In this document: in pieces, positions 12,774 to 24,170 of the stretch | How positions within the stretch are numbered: position 1 is the first letter of the stretch | Layout of the letters: the number at the start of each line of letters is the position of its first letter | From: Lepturacanthus savala | Taxonomy: Eukaryota; Chordata; Actinopteri; Scombriformes; Trichiuridae | NCBI GenBank assembly: GCA_030544235.1 | Contig: CM060461.1 | Location: forward strand, 4,577,449-4,641,448 | DNA: 64,000 nucleotides | Reading direction: 5' to 3' | Position numbers and translations under genes: made by a program | Notes under the pieces: model-generated | Database searches by the model: none | Told to the model about the DNA's origin: nothing | The model's input: the letters and a program-made list of their open reading frames with translations, nothing else

Positions 12774-15700
12774 GTAAGGGCGTGTGTGGGTGTGGTGATA
12801 TGATGCTATGATGTTGTGTTTGATGTTTATTCCCGTCTGTCTAACAATCAATATGAGCTGAGACGTTATGTGTTTAGGTGTTAGTACATGTGTTGAGTCT
12901 TGTCATGTTCCTGCTGTCTATCTGATGAAATGTGTCCAGGAGGTTGTGACTGTTAGATGTAATTTGATATAAAGGACCATAATGCATCTCAAAGTGACGT
13001 TTGTGTGTGTGTGCACGCCTGTCTGATTAGGTCAGATTCATTGTAATAGCTTTGTGACAGTAATGACAGCAGATTATATATGAGGACCAGTCTCAGACCA
13101 CAAAACTACACACACACAAACACACACACAGCAGTGAAGCCTAAATATGGACAGATCATGTTACCCTCTCACACAGATCTGACATGATTGCTTTCCTCTC
13201 CCTTAATTTAATTTCCTTTGATCTGCATGATACGACTGTCTGCTGTTCCAGGAAGTAAGTGCATGTGCAGGCTGGTACAGGAAGTGACTTATTGGAGACA
13301 CAAGGACATTTTACTTAAGTCTTGCATTTGACCTAAGAATACAGATTTTTGCCTTTAGACTAAGATGGAAACTGCATGTAGGTGTTGAAAGTCTGTAGAA
13401 ATATTTAAAATGAGTTTAAGGAGTGTAAATATGTTTTGTTGTTGGTTCGTATGTTTTATCAAACCAGGCACCATCCAGTTGTTGCATTTTACTTGTGTAT
13501 GATGAGGAAATATATTTGCTGACTTGCAACTTTGAGTAATCCCTCACGGTGAACATTCTACAGTTTGTATACAGGCTCCTAATGAAGTGTAAACAGATTT
13601 ATGTGCACATCTGCCACCCGTGTTTGTTAGTGAGAACATCCGGCCCTTAACACAGCAATGAAATCCCATTATCATGCTACAGACAAGTGGGAAGAATGAT
13701 GATTTTGTGTTCACTGGTCAAGAGTCTGCTATAGGGACAGACTCACCATGCAAAAGAATGCATGAGTCTACTAATGGGGGAGAGGTTCAACACAGACACA
13801 CGGTTAGCAGGTGTAGTTTGTTTGAAAAAAAAATGGTCCCTACAAACTGCTGATCGGGTTTAGCCTGGCTAACATCAGACATCATCTAATGAAGATTGAT
13901 ATTCTGTCTGGGAACCATCTGTCCAAATATTAGTATTGGAGGCGTGGTTTATTAAAGCGCTACAAATGTCTCTCAATGCGTCTGTACGTTCTTTATAGCC
14001 AGTCAAACATACCAGATGACGTACACGATCCTGGATGACAATGAAATAGTTTCGCGCTAAAAGTTGCTAATTCTTTCAAAATAAACTTGCAGTGTAAATT
14101 ACTTCAAACATTTTCTGAGGCTGCATCAAAAGGTAAATTACTGTCTGCCGCCATGTTGGATCCACAGTTATCAACAAAGTCACTTCTATATTTGATCATC
14201 ATCTTGCTGCACCCTCCCTCATTCTCTGATTGGTTCCCTCGCTGACGGCAAAATTAGGTCCTTGGTGTCCAGACTGGATTTCACAGTAAAGTGAATTTGC
14301 ATGCAATGAAGGATGGGTAGACCCAGTCTATATCGAGTTACATTTCTGTTGAGATTTTGAGGAACTTAACAAATACATCCAAAAATCTCAAGAAGCAGCT
14401 AAAATGTAATGGATTCCTGATTCACTTAATTTTTTTCTTTTTTAACTTGGAGTCAGTTCAGGCCTGAAATGTCCAGGAGGAAATGTTATTTAAAGTCTCT
14501 TTCCCTGAACTGTAATTACTCGCACACACCCTGCAAGACCAGAGCGAGCAGATCCATCCTGCTGCATATCATCAACTGGCACTTATACAGCATTAAATAT
14601 ATTATCTTCTATTACTTCGCCATCGCGCTCTAATCCACTGCTATCGACATAAATCCCTTTCTTGATAAATATTGCAAGTGGCTTCGCTGAAAGATTAATG
14701 AAGTGCCGTCTCACTCCAGCGGTCAGAGGCAACATCCTGTGGCCTTGGCTTTCCCATTAATTCCATTAAGAAACTGTTCCGTTTGGATAAACCCAGCTGT
14801 AGTGTCTTGAAGATCGCCGACTATTGTTTGACTTGGAGCGGACCATCATGTAAAGCCAAGAGGCTACAACAGAGTCAACACAGCGTTTCAGGAGGGTGCA
14901 GCCTTGATGGGATTTATATGGGTTGTTCATGAAGGGTGAAATTTCTTCATGAGACGCGGGACGTGGTCCACGGCTGTCGTGTTGCTTAAAGAACAGCTTT
15001 CATTTTGGATAAAGGTCAGTTACCTTCCAGGCAAGACCCTTTCCTAAACAAAGAGCCGCGAGAGGAAATAAACTACTGCAATTTGTAACCATGGCGGTAG
15101 ATGAAGGGGCCTTGCATTCATCCCAGAAGAGCACCATTGATCTCCAAAGCCAAAGCAACACCATCATTGGGAGACCAAACGCTGGATGCAACAGCTGCAG
15201 TGGCATTTGGTCTCAGGAGTGTGTATACATGCATACGTGGGTGTCACCATCATGCCTGCCCTCCAGCGTAACCTCTCACAAACTCTGTTTTTTCCCGCTG
15301 GATCTCACTCCATCACCTTTCCCCCCTTTTCTTTATTCTGTGGTCTGCCGGCTCCTCTGCGTGTGCATGCGCAGAATGCAGAGCAGCATGCGTCTTTGTG
15401 CATTTTCCAGGCGTGTACAGTACACCTCACCCCTGACACGGAATGAGACAGAAGGAGCTGTTTGGTTTGCATTTCTCAGCAGGGCGGCAGATCGGCTTTT
15501 GGCCCCTTTGTCAACATATGAAATGAAAATCAGATGCCGGGGACGCCTTTTTCTCAGAAAATTGGAATCACTCAAGCGTGCGGCAGAATAAACCTGGGCT
15601 ATATACTCCTATCTCACTGATCGAGAAGCGTATCCATTCCCAATTGAATTCAATCTCTGTTGAATAAAAACAAAAGGCCTTTTCTATTCTCATTAAGGAT

Positions 15701-17481
15701 TTTCCCTCAAATCCAAACATAGGAATAATACGGTTTCTTCACAGCTGGCTGCCGAACCTGCTAATTATGCATGGCTCCGAGTCAAAAAGCTCATTGATGC
15801 CTTTGTGTGTCTTCTTCTTCTGTCTCTGCTCTCGTTTTTTGCCCTGGAGATAAAACGGGTGGTGCTGTAGGGCTCTCACACACACGCACACACATGCACT
15901 TACACAAAGGGAGGGCAGCCACAATGAGGCTCGCCAAACCGAAATGAGAGGTGATGTCACACGTGTATTTTCCCCCTGTCTTCCTGGTAAAGGGCAGGGC
16001 AGCCCCCCCAGAATCAGGAAAGGCAAACCTGTCTTTAAGACATTTGTGTCAGGCATCAAATATCAGACCCCAGCAAAACCGTTGAAGACAAGATGGTCCC
16101 CTCATTTTTCCAACTGAGAAAAGGTCTGTTATTACTGTCTGTCAGCACCAATGGTTGTTTCTGTCTTTCTTGAAATGGGCCTAACGGGCTGGAAGGGGAC
16201 TTTGACATGGTTAGGTTCCCTGTATGTCGTTACCGTGGGCTGCTACTTTCCCAGAGGCAGTTTGTCAGGCTGTAATTGAGCCTCATTTCATTTGAATGTG
16301 ATGTCGGTGCTACCTTGCAACCGCGGACATCACAATTTTTCAGCAAAACATAGAAACATTAGTTCATCTCATAGGAGGTAACTAGTTTTCGACAAATAAT
16401 TGTTGGTGACATTTTTTTTATACCAGACCAGGTTCACTCTGTGTCAAAGAGAAATAAAGTGTTAGGGGGAATAAAGAAAGAGAGAGATATTAATACTTTT
16501 TGTATTTTTTCTGTACTAATGGGATAAAAATGAATTAAATTAAATTGATTTAATATCCCTCCAGGAAATAGCTATTTTGCAATCACAATAATTAATACAA
16601 TGTCTGCGGGAGCTCGTAATTATGCAAAATTCCAGCTATTGCTATGCAAAAAAGTTTAAATGCATCAATGGTAAAATGTAGCATGGTTACCTGGTTGAGA
16701 GAGATAAAGGAGTTGCCATTTTCTGTCAGGCAAACGGCAAAAACAGGAAGTGATGGGAATTATGAAGTATGTTAAATCATCGCCTCACACATACAGATGA
16801 AATCAACGCAAAGAAATCAAACCCCTGTCATTTACCAACAAATATAACAGAAAAAGACAAACTGGGGAACAGAATTGTTGCTGGTCCCTGCAATTTACTG
16901 CAAAAAATCACATAAAGTCTTTGCAAACTGCATCACAATTAATCGTAACAATTACAAAAAAAAACCTTGAGATCCTGGATCCTGGATGCTCTTTTATAGT
17001 TCCAGTGCAAACAGGATTTTCAGTAGCAAATGCAACTTTACTTTCCATGTTTCAGATTTATGTAATTATAAACACATTTTGGCAAAAACATGAGGCTCAT
17101 GTAGCCCACAGCTAACGCTCTGTCCTTCCTCCATGGCAACATTACGCATTCTGTTTACATCACCCAAAGCATGAACTTTTGGGCCAAAACTGAGGACAAA
17201 TTCATCCCAAACAGAAACTAAAAAAATAAAAGGGGGAAAAAATGGGAGAATCATCAGAAACAGTAACAGAGGAGGGAAATGAACAGATTAGTAAATGCTG
17301 CAGTGAATACAGAATAAAAAGTGCTAAAATCTTGACAGGGTAACAGGAATGACAATTAGGTGAATGATTTACTCATGAGCCTAGTAAAGGGTATATTCAT
17401 CATTAATAATCATTGGCGTTCATGTCCAAAAAATTACAACAAACTAAATCTAACATCACACATCTCCTCTCTGTGCCACAG
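12774..17481 (+). other. pard3 last coding-region intron
   Basis: A 4708-bp phase-2 intron with GTAAGG donor and TGTGCCACAG acceptor. It holds a 470-bp transposon remnant (13861-14330). The repeat-poor stretches 14510-14800 and 15590-15800 have homeodomain-type sites and an enhancer-like look. No in-phase extra exon was seen. Confidence 0.85.
13861..14330. mobile_element. Non-autonomous DNA transposon remnant, 'TAGCCTGGCTAAC' family, copy A
   Basis: Begins TAGCCTGGCTAACATCAG and ends TAGACCCAGTCTA, giving short imperfect inverted ends (TAGCCTGG against CCAGTCTA). Throughout its length it matches 36293-36742 in the same orientation: shared blocks include AGCCAGTCAAACATACCAG, ATAAACTTGCAGTGTAAATT, CTGCCGCCATGTTGG and GTGTCCAGACTGGATTTCA. 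No coding capacity is seen. The superfamily is uncertain (hAT-like is a guess). Confidence 0.7.
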
Positions 17482-17878
17482 GCAACCCAGGAAGAACCCC
17501 AGCTCCATCTCGCAGGACTCGTGGGACAAGGCGTACCCGCCCGGTGAGGGCTTCCAGACAGCCAAGGACAACCCCCGGTACTCCAGCTACCAGGGGTCCA
17601 GGAACGGCTACCCGGGTGGCGGCGGCGTGAACGCCAGGGTCCTCCTGGAGGCCCAGGAGCTGCTGAGGCAGGAGCAGCGGCGCCGGGAGCAGGAAGCCAA
17701 AGGGAAGCTGATGCAGGAGAGCTCCGGCAACAGTGGCTACGACGGGTACCCCTCGCCACACCTGAAGGACCCAGCGTCCCCCAAGGGTCCGTACCGCCAA
17801 GACGTACCGCCTTCGCCCTCGCAGCTAGCAAGGCTGAACAGATTAGGATCTGAGAAAGGAAGACTTTTTTACTCCTGA
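17482..17878 (+). CDS. pard3: pard3 terminal coding exon and stop
   Basis: The first base G completes an Arg codon (CG|G) begun in the previous exon; 131 codons follow, then TGA at 17876-17878. The start reads QPRKNPSSISQDSWDK, then GEGFQTAKDNPRYSSYQGSR and NARVLLEAQELLRQEQRRR. The protein ends PPSPSQLARLNRLGSEKG and RLFYS, the conserved extreme C-terminus of PARD3. The LLEAQELLRQEQRRREQEAK stretch is a likely coiled-coil helix. A PGGGGVN glycine run precedes it. GC content is much higher than in the flanking introns. The encoded part of the window totals about 221 residues of a protein usually near 1,300. An in-frame ATG at 17360 lies in the intron and is not a start. Minus-strand frames over this exon are shadows. 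Confidence 0.96.
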
Positions 17879-18303
17879 GGAGAATGTTACGAACTGACGG
17901 GTGAAGATCTGAACAGAGAACTTTCAGGTCGGGAGCTTCGAGCTTACCTCGAAAAAAACAGCAAAAAGTTGGACGCTATAAATCTTGATGAAAAAGGACA
18001 AAACTAGAGATCTTCTAGCTTAGCGGCGATCGTAGCGATAACCAGTTGTGAAGTGTTGTCAGTATGTGGGTGTTTGTGTTCAATCCCTCACTGTGCCGAC
18101 AACCTATCCAGTCCCAATAATCACTCAGTCACCTCCTACAGATGAGACGCTCAGTGCCTTCTCTGCATTCATGGACACGCAGCTCCTTCACAGTCGTCAG
18201 GACTCTGATTCACAGAGATCCGGCACCATCATGTGCTGACAATCAAGCAGGGAGACAGGCAAGCGGGCGGGTGTTCGTTTAAGCCCACGGGTGAGGCTTA
18301 AGG

Positions 18304-18304
<1 letters not shown>

Positions 18305-18344
<40 letters not shown>
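18305..18344. repeat. (TG)n microsatellite in pard3 3' UTR
   Basis: Forty bases of pure TG dinucleotides 426 bp after the stop codon; in the transcript it would be a (UG)n tract, a known binding target for UG-rich RNA-binding proteins such as the CELF and TDP-43 families. Confidence 0.95.
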
Positions 18345-18346
<2 letters not shown>

Positions 18347-19048
18347 CATGTGACAAGGTACATGTTTCACCATGGGGAGTGTGTGTCCTGGCTTTACAAA
18401 GTGTCCTGTGGATGACTTCCAGAATCTTTCTTCACGTCGCTAAGGTTAACATGCAACTGTTGTCTTTTTCTCATGTTTATTCCGGTATTTTCTTCCTCTC
18501 TCTCACTTGAGAAAGGGAGGTAAAGGGTATGAAAGACGCAGCGCACAGCATGTTATTAATAATAACAGAAAGAAAACGACCCCCCCACCCCTCTTATAAA
18601 TGATTCATATTGAGTGTTTTCTCCATGGAGGAGACCCAGGCAGAGAGGGTAGTCTGCTCTGATCTGCTGCCTGGCCCCCCTGCTCCACTCTGGGCTTGAC
18701 TCGCTGGCCCGCCTGCCTGCCTGCCTGTCTGTCTGGAGCTCCATGGCTGCCATCCTCCTCTCTGTTCATCACCCTCCCTTCTTCTACCTCAGCACCTCCT
18801 CTGCTCACTCATCTCCCACCTTCCTCTCCTCTCATCTGCCCCCTCTTTTCCACACGTCCTCCACCTCCTCCTCCTCCTCCTCTTCTTCCTCCCCATCTCC
18901 CGAGTCAAGCTCTGCACTGAATTTTTCATCACAAGCCACCTGCTGCCTGCCAGAGCCAAAGAACGCTGCCACCAGCGTGCCGCTGACAGAGGGCCTGGCT
19001 TCTGACATAAAGAGAGGAATGAATGCGACAAAAGAAAAAAAGCCAGAG

Positions 19049-19054
19049 AATAAA
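19049..19054 (+). terminator. Candidate proximal poly(A) signal AATAAA
   Basis: AATAAA lies 1.17 kb past the pard3 stop. The sequence after it includes GGTGTGCG within 35 bp and a T9-10 run near 19172, an acceptable downstream GU/U-rich context. It would give a 3' UTR of about 1.2 kb. Confidence 0.4.
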
Positions 19055-19969
19055 GATGGTTAGAGAGACAATGAGCCTCCTGGTGTGCGATTAACTGGAG
19101 CTTTTCTCCTTGTTTTTAACAAAAAGGCAAAAATTTCCACAGGAGTTAATTGCTGTTAATTGCTGTAATTGCTTTTTTTTTTAGTATTTTTACCTTTTCA
19201 AGTATCGAGCTGACATTCTTCTCCAGTCTGGGTTGAAAAGAGGGAGCAGGTACGGGTGCTGCTTTTCATGAAAAACACAGCAGGTGATGAAAGAATTGAG
19301 TGCTGCTGGATGTGAAGGGTATAGATTCAAATTACAAAAAATTGATGTTTTCTCACTTATTTTATAGCAGGAAATGCATAAAAGTTTAGATTTAATTTGC
19401 CCGGGTTTTGAGCCTTTTCTGCTGCAGCGGAGTTGAATGGAATTTTGTTTATGGGGCTCACAGCACGGGAGAGTTCCAGTTCAATGAAATGTACAGAAAT
19501 CTTTCTTCTGCTGCCACATATACAAACTGATTGTTCTTGTGCAATAGTGCTAGAAGCTTAGCGATAGAGATGACTTGCATGGCTCATTGGTAAGTGTGTT
19601 GGCAGCCAGCCGGGAGCATGCTAACGCTCGTCAATCGCAAACCAGTCAGTTAACTTAAGCCCAACAGTGCAACGCATTCACAAAAAAACTGTATCAATAC
19701 TAAAAAGCCAATGAAATTCCATTTACTTGACTACATTAAAGGAATAGCTCAATATTTTTGAGATGATTAATGTGACTTCTGGTTAGCTTAGAGGTAAACA
19801 GCTTCCCTGCGTCTCTCTAAAGGAAAAAACAAAACTCGCTAATAAGCTAAGCTAACTGACTACATTTAATAGACAGAAGAGAAAGTGGTATTAATCTTCT
19901 CATTTAACTTGAATGAGAAGGCAAATTAACTAACTACTATGTTAACTACTTTACGTTAACGTTATTCTC

Positions 19970-20290
19970 TTAAAGGTACAGTTTTAGCTGAATTACATTC
20001 TTAAGTAGGTTTTAACTAATATATAATTCAAATAAAACATGCTGTTTCTATTACCTTAGAATGAGCCATTTTTCTTTACATGGGCAGTGAATCCCCCTCC
20101 ACAAAGCTCACCAAGTTGCACTGCCATGTTTCTACAGTAGCCCAGAATGGACAAACAATGGTTCTCGAGACAACTTTTTTTTTCCCTTTTTGGCCACCGT
20201 AGCTTCTCCTACAGACTTGAGGTACTCACTTAGTTGCAATCTGGAACCTTGCCACTAGATGCCGCCTGAATCTACACACTGTACCTTTAA
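19970..20290. mobile_element. MITE with TTAAAGGTACAGT ends, 321 bp
   Basis: The left end TTAAAGGTACAGT is matched by the reverse complement of the right end (ACTGTACCTTTAA). On the minus strand it reads TTAAAGGTACAGTGTGTAGA, then GCATCTAGTGGCAAGG and CAGATTGCAACTAAGTGAG, the layout of a very common teleost non-autonomous element that I recognise. No coding capacity is present. It lies 2.1 kb after the pard3 stop and so may be part of the long 3' UTR. Confidence 0.8.
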
Positions 20291-21346
20291 GGCAGAAATC
20301 CAGTCTAGCACTGCTGTATAATTGTTGCAGTAGGTGGTGACTGAACCTCCTTTTTTTCCTCCTTCCTTTCCTTTTAACACTAACGTCGTGATCTGCCTGC
20401 AAGTGAACAAATGACTGACAACTTTAAACAAAAGGGAAATAGAAAAAAAATAAAATTTTAAACAACAAGCTGCGGAAAATAACAGGTTGTAAGTAATTGC
20501 CCTTCACTCCGACACCTGGAGTGAAGCTGCATGACACATCATCTCCTGTTGGTTAGTGAAGACCCTCGCTGGGAAAAAGAATTTATTGGGGGAAGAAGAT
20601 GAAGGAAAGACTTTCCAATAGTGAACAAGTCAAACCTGTATTTTATCCTAGAGGAAAGATCACAACACTACTCTGCTTTAAGCTAATTAAAGTCGCCCCT
20701 TCTCCTTGATGTATGTACCTGTATGAGTGTGACAATGGCGCTAACACACGCTACGATGGGCCCATTGTAAACTGCTACCAAATTAGAACTCTCTGCTTCT
20801 GATGTTTTTTTAGTAAAAGTGTGTGGTTGTAGCGGCCAACACTTCCTGCTGTGAACACTAGTGCGTGTCTGAATGCAGACTCGGCACATTTAGAAGGATG
20901 TATTCAACCCGTGCTCCAAATGTCCTGGATGTTGCGTTTCAGCTGTCCAGTTACGGGGTCTGATAATGATAAGTGCCTGAGATAATATCACAATATTTTA
21001 CACAAAGAGGGACAGAACGATTTGTTTTTCAGTAAAACTACAGCACACTAGACTACAGTGTGTTTTTTAACATTTTTAATATTGTGTCATTTTTGGGGTA
21101 CTCCTTCCTGAACCTGTTTCTTTTTTTTTTATTGTAATTATTATTACCACAAGAGCCAACACTTATGAGCGGTTATCAGTGTATTTGTATCCCGTTTTGA
21201 CATTGCCTTCAACCATGCTGTACCATGATGTTTTAAAGTATAAAAAAACGAAATTGAAGCTGATGTGCAATTGTTTTGTTTTTTTTGTTTTATTTTCCAG
21301 AAAACTTTTACATGATATATTAAAAATGTATGCAGCCACTTTTCCT

Positions 21347-21354
21347 GTACATAT
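21347..21354 (+). promoter_or_regulatory. Pumilio response element (TGTACATA)
   Basis: TGTACATA matches the Pumilio consensus UGUANAUA exactly and lies 10 bp upstream of the distal AATAAA, a typical position for such elements. Function depends on whether the distal 3' end is really used. Confidence 0.35.
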
Positions 21355-21363
21355 CAAATTTAG

Positions 21364-21369
21364 AATAAA
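21364..21369 (+). terminator. Candidate distal poly(A) signal AATAAA
   Basis: AATAAA sits after a 200-bp AT-rich stretch that looks like a 3' UTR end, and is followed by CTGTTCC and pyrimidine-rich sequence. Cleavage would be expected near 21380-21395, giving a 3.5-kb 3' UTR. Confidence 0.4.
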
Positions 21370-21385
21370 ACGGAAGGCTGTTCCA

Positions 21386-22419
21386 TCCTGTTTACAACCT
21401 GACTGCCTCCTCCCTTTTCTTTCCTCGGCTTTGAAAGTTCAATTAGCTGGAGTCACTCATCCTGCTGGTCAGGTCTGTCAGGTCTAATGGATATAAATAA
21501 GATCACAAATGATGAAACATCATTGGTTCCTGTGCAGGAGAAAGTCACACAGCAGCTGATGTATGAATTGGACACAGAGCTGCTGTGGAAGTGATCTGTG
21601 GGACATGGAGGTAAGATCCCTGAACAGCGTTGTGCTTCCTGTTATTAAGTCCAACCTCATTCCCATTGTCCCTCACAGGGGACCTGTTGAGCAGCTCCCT
21701 GCTACTGTTTTCGTTCTGAAGGTCAAAGGTGACGTCCTAACAAAATATCATTAAATCTGCCTAAGCCTGTGGAGAGAAACGAAGCTATGAGAACAGAGGA
21801 AAAAGAGGTGGAAAGGGAGAAATCCTTTTATCCGATGCTTTTATCTTTGTTTTTTTTATTGACCTTATTACATGTGTGAGGGCGTTTTCAGCATAACAGT
21901 CAGATTCATACACACATACAATACAAGGCTTCTCTTTCTTATTTCTTTCTTTCTTTCTTCTTTTTTTTGGGCCAATGAACGGCGATAACCTTCAGAACAT
22001 TTCCTTAAAGGTGCACTGAGGAAGCAAGCGTGCACACACAGGTTTCATCAGTGCGGACATTTGGCACCCGCAGACGTGGTTTTACAAGAACACAGGATGC
22101 TGTTTCATCTGCTGTGGTCAGCCACATGTCCGTATTCAAATACAGCTGTGATACGGAGCATGCACACTACTCCTTTGGGTTTACTGCAGTTTGTTGGCAT
22201 TAGTCAACACATGTGAATGTTTGTGTTGGATACAGCGTTATCACATGTGTCACGCTGTTCACCGCCTCCAAAACACTGGTCCTCTTTTCATTCAATACTA
22301 AAGGGAGCGTCTATACAGTCACCCTGAGGAAAGTTTATATTATTAAATTCAGGCATACAGTTGAGTTGTTTCTACTTATCTTCAAATAAGTGCTTCACAG
22401 ATTATATTACATATTATTA
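21386..22419. other. Intergenic, no gene seen
   Basis: Just beyond the possible distal pard3 3' end. A pyrimidine-rich run with CTTT units is at about 21927-21968. No exon, RNA gene or clear repeat was recognised in the rest. Confidence 0.55.
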
Positions 22420-22692
22420 GGTAACACTTAATTTTAAAGGTCCTTAACTACATATGAACTCCAAAGTTATTCAGCATGAACTAATATATGAACTAGTTCA
22501 CATAAGCGCTCATATACATTTCATAAGTAGTTCATATCTCTGTTCATATAGTACTTAGTCACATGTATTTACAATTGACCAGCACTGTAAAATGAAGTTA
22601 GTCTCGTCCTATTAAAAAAAACTATTTTAATAAAAAATTTAAATAAATTTCAATAAATACAAAATAAAGTAACTCCATCAAGAGCATCACTT

Positions 22693-22734
<42 letters not shown>

Positions 22735-22976
22735 CACACACAATTATTGACAGGATGATAAGTAAATATATAATTGTAGGAATAGACTCACTTCTACAGG
22801 TCTGGTCAATTGTAAATACATATGAACACAGTTATGAACAACATGAAATATATATGAACAACATCTGAAATGTATATGAGCATTTATATGAACTACAAAG
22901 AAGTTCATACATTAGTTTGTGCTGAACAACTTTGTAGTTCATATGTAGTTAAGGACCTGTAAAATGAAAAGTTACC
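22420..22976. mobile_element. Fold-back (long inverted repeat) element, 557 bp
   Basis: The left arm starts GGTAACACTTAATTTTA at 22420 and reaches CAATTGACCAG near 22582. The right arm is its inverse, from CTGGTCAATTG near 22802 to GTTACC at 22976. Both arms share GGTCCTTAACTACATATGAA, the following CTCATATACATTTCA blocks and TATTTACAATTGACCAG, so they run about 165-175 bp with modest divergence. The central spacer carries a (TA)n tract at 22697-22730. No coding sequence is seen. GGTAAC ends with long arms are known from fish non-autonomous DNA elements; the superfamily is uncertain and no clear target duplication was found. Confidence 0.75.
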
Positions 22977-23903
22977 CAACAATCAATGCTTCACCTATTT
23001 AATGCTGCACCTCACTGACTTGAATCTCTCTCTCACTTCTTAAGAAGCCGGAGATTATTTGTTCTTCATTTTTTATAAATTTACATTTATAAAAAATCTC
23101 TTTAAATTGATTTTTCTAACATTACCATCTGTATAACTTACCTTCTTTTTATCTTCTTCTACAGGTACTGTCCTCACTGAATCCAGAGGAGGAATATTAC
23201 ATTTTTACAGTTGCATGTTCTCAATGATCGGATTTGTTTGTTTTTTCATGTAATGATTCATGAAGCATGAGTATCCACCATGTTCTTGGCTCAGTGTGTA
23301 CAATCTGAATTTAGAACTTGTTTGTTTTGGCTCAATCTGAGTTGAACAACAAGTGCAGCATGGTTTCTCTCCAAAAGTTTCACTCATGCGTTACTGAAAG
23401 CCTGATTTATAATCCATTTTTAGAAAAGAACAAGATCCTGATCTGTTTTCAATAAAAAGCTTCCTGCAGGTGATTCTCCTCCTCCTTGTCGTGTAATCTT
23501 CGTCTGGTTCAGTTCTCTGCCAAAACCTGCACAATGAGATCCAAAAACATCTGTGGAAGATGAGGATGGCAGCTGTCCAGTGGAAGACTTCACCTCAATT
23601 AAATCACATCTTTGTTAACAGGGACACATCAGCTTAACGTGTTCTGGCATAAACGTTTTATCGCTGCTTCATACTGATGATGACACTTATAGTCTCATGA
23701 GTAGGTGGTGCTGTGCATCTAAAAACAACTCAAACACAACCACATATAAGCAGTACAGCCTCTACTAAATCTGAATAATATGGAGTGTTAAGTGTTCCAA
23801 TGGAATATTTAACAGGGTCACTTACATTTGATTACTTTGCACTTTCTTTTTTTTTTTTTTACAATAATGAATATAGTCTCTCATTCTGCCTTTAACCTAT
23901 CCT

Positions 23904-24170
23904 TTAACCTCTCTATTCTATAGTGTTGCCATATGGCAACAATTACTTCTTCATCTTCATTTTTCTAAAAAGCTGTGATATAAAATAAACATTTTCACAG
24001 GTGAAAAAAGGGAGCTTTTATTTTGAAGGACATACAGTTTATGAGGTCACATTTGCTCATGAACATTTGACATGTAAGCATCAATGTCTCATGACTGAAG
24101 GGTGTCTTTTATTCAGAATTTTGGAAAATTCTCACCAAATAAAAAACTGAACTCCTAATATGGGCTAAGT
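23904..24170. mobile_element. Decayed relative of the 8735-9035 piggyBac-like MITE
   Basis: TTAACC is followed within 25 bp by GTTGCCATATGGCAACAATT, identical to the core of the element at 8735. Later blocks match in order: TCTTCATTTTTCTAAAAAGC, TTTTATTTTGAAG, GTCTTTTATTCAGAATTTTG and AAATTCTCACCAAAT. The right end with the second CCATATGG is not visible, and it has an extra segment near 24030-24085. It is an older, partly lost copy in the same orientation. Confidence 0.65.

Larger units (their letters stand above)
17879..21385 (+). other. pard3: pard3 3' UTR (far end uncertain)
   Basis: Sequence directly after the stop codon. It contains a GT tract, a pyrimidine-rich stretch (18690-18900), three tandem TTAATTGCTG-like units near 19146, an AATAAA at 19049, a MITE at 19970-20290 and a distal AATAAA at 21364. 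The last 200 bp before the distal signal are AT-rich with a Pumilio-type site, which resembles the end of a long fish 3' UTR. If the proximal signal is used, only 17879 to about 19080 is transcribed in the mRNA. The proximal part is certain to be UTR; the extent is inference. Confidence 0.45.

Noticed and set aside
15091..15591. 166-codon + strand open frame in the last pard3 intron
   Set aside because: No domain, no homology I recognise and no splice context; the region looks more like a regulatory block than coding.
17403..17831. 142-codon minus-strand frame rich in Ala, Gly, Pro and Arg
   Set aside because: Exact antisense shadow of the GC-rich terminal pard3 exon.
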